Below are positions 39,941-39,975 of a stretch of 39,975 bases of DNA, in pieces. Below the pieces are notes generated by a model. That model did not search any database, was not told the DNA's origin, and saw only the letters and a program-made list of their open reading frames with translations. The stretch comes from Sedimentisphaerales bacterium. GTDB taxonomy: Bacteria > Planctomycetota > Phycisphaerae > Sedimentisphaerales > SG8-4. Each line of letters opens with the position of its first letter. Within the stretch, counting starts at the first letter, position 1. The position numbers and the translations under genes are program-made. Location of the stretch: NCBI GenBank assembly GCA_016928975.1, contig JAFGJR010000221.1, positions 1-39,975 of the forward strand. Reading direction: 5' to 3'.

Positions 39941-39975
39941 GGAAGGAAAAATCTTGTTCCTCGATTTTTCCTTCC
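39941..39975. repeat. Perfect 13-bp inverted repeat at the right window edge
   Basis: GGAAGGAAAAATC (39941-39953), loop TTGTTCCTC, then GATTTTTCCTTCC (39963-39975). The stem may continue beyond the window. Read rightward it resembles a terminator stem; the end of a mobile element is also possible. Confidence 0.7.

Noticed and set aside
1..39975. CRISPR array
   Set aside because: No series of regularly spaced direct repeats was found; the repeats present are single palindromes, pairs, or three adjacent 9-mers.

Overview
The window looks like chromosomal DNA from a GC-rich member of the Planctomycetota, most likely class Phycisphaerae. This is an inference from gene content; no rRNA or marker gene is present. 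Supporting signs are two tandem prepilin-like proteins with the N-terminal [14 protein letters not shown] signal and H-X9-DG-type C-termini, three Gfo/Idh/MocA oxidoreductases (two with twin-arginine leaders), a DUF1080 plus ThuA lipoprotein pair, a DUF4954 protein, a giant RHS protein and a secreted beta-helix protein with a dockerin-like segment.

Layout. 0-0.5 kb: a sigma-70-like gene cut at its 3' end, apparently by the end of a mobile element running off the left edge. 0.6-4.3 kb: a membrane-anchored MsrB-MsrA fusion and two convergent Gfo/Idh/MocA genes. 4.4-5.8 kb: a class II Fic protein with operator-like repeats upstream. 6.0-11.4 kb: peptide metabolism on the minus strand (M20 dipeptidase, OPT transporter, exported HELGH metallopeptidase). 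11.7-13.3 kb: the tandem prepilin-like genes. 13.4 kb: tRNA-Val(CAC). 13.7-15.0 kb: an exported parvulin-type prolyl isomerase. 15.1-18.0 kb: nagB downstream of a DUF4954 gene. 18.4-18.9 kb: a membrane-anchored protein resembling the peptidoglycan amidase/PGRP fold but without the zinc ligands.

19.1-24.9 kb is an accessory island: a complete HigBA-type toxin-antitoxin module with its own promoter and operator; an AlbA_2/Schlafen-type ATPase-like gene overlapping a ParA-like ATPase gene by 4 bp; a DUF5131 (phage Gp37/Gp68) gene running tail-to-tail into parA; a small DUF2892 membrane protein; and a minus-strand operon of a DUF4258 protein, a 75-residue partner and a gene broken by one in-frame TGA. 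The AlbA_2-ParA-DUF5131 set is the best candidate here for a system that has not been described.

25.0-28.0 kb: a putative keto-sugar glycoside module (Tat-exported Gfo/Idh/MocA oxidoreductase, DUF1080 lipoprotein, ThuA lipoprotein). 28.3 kb: tRNA-Leu(UAA). 28.4-30.6 kb: a DRE-TIM metallolyase whose motif block resembles (Re)-citrate synthase, then a HAD hydrolase. 30.7-35.6 kb: a 1634-residue RHS protein with its core domain in the middle. 35.9-37.3 kb: thioredoxin and thioredoxin reductase, transcribed from a promoter with a perfect palindrome in its spacer. 37.6-39.9 kb: the beta-helix protein. The right edge ends in a perfect 13-bp hairpin.

All family assignments come from reading motifs in the translated sequence; no database search was run.
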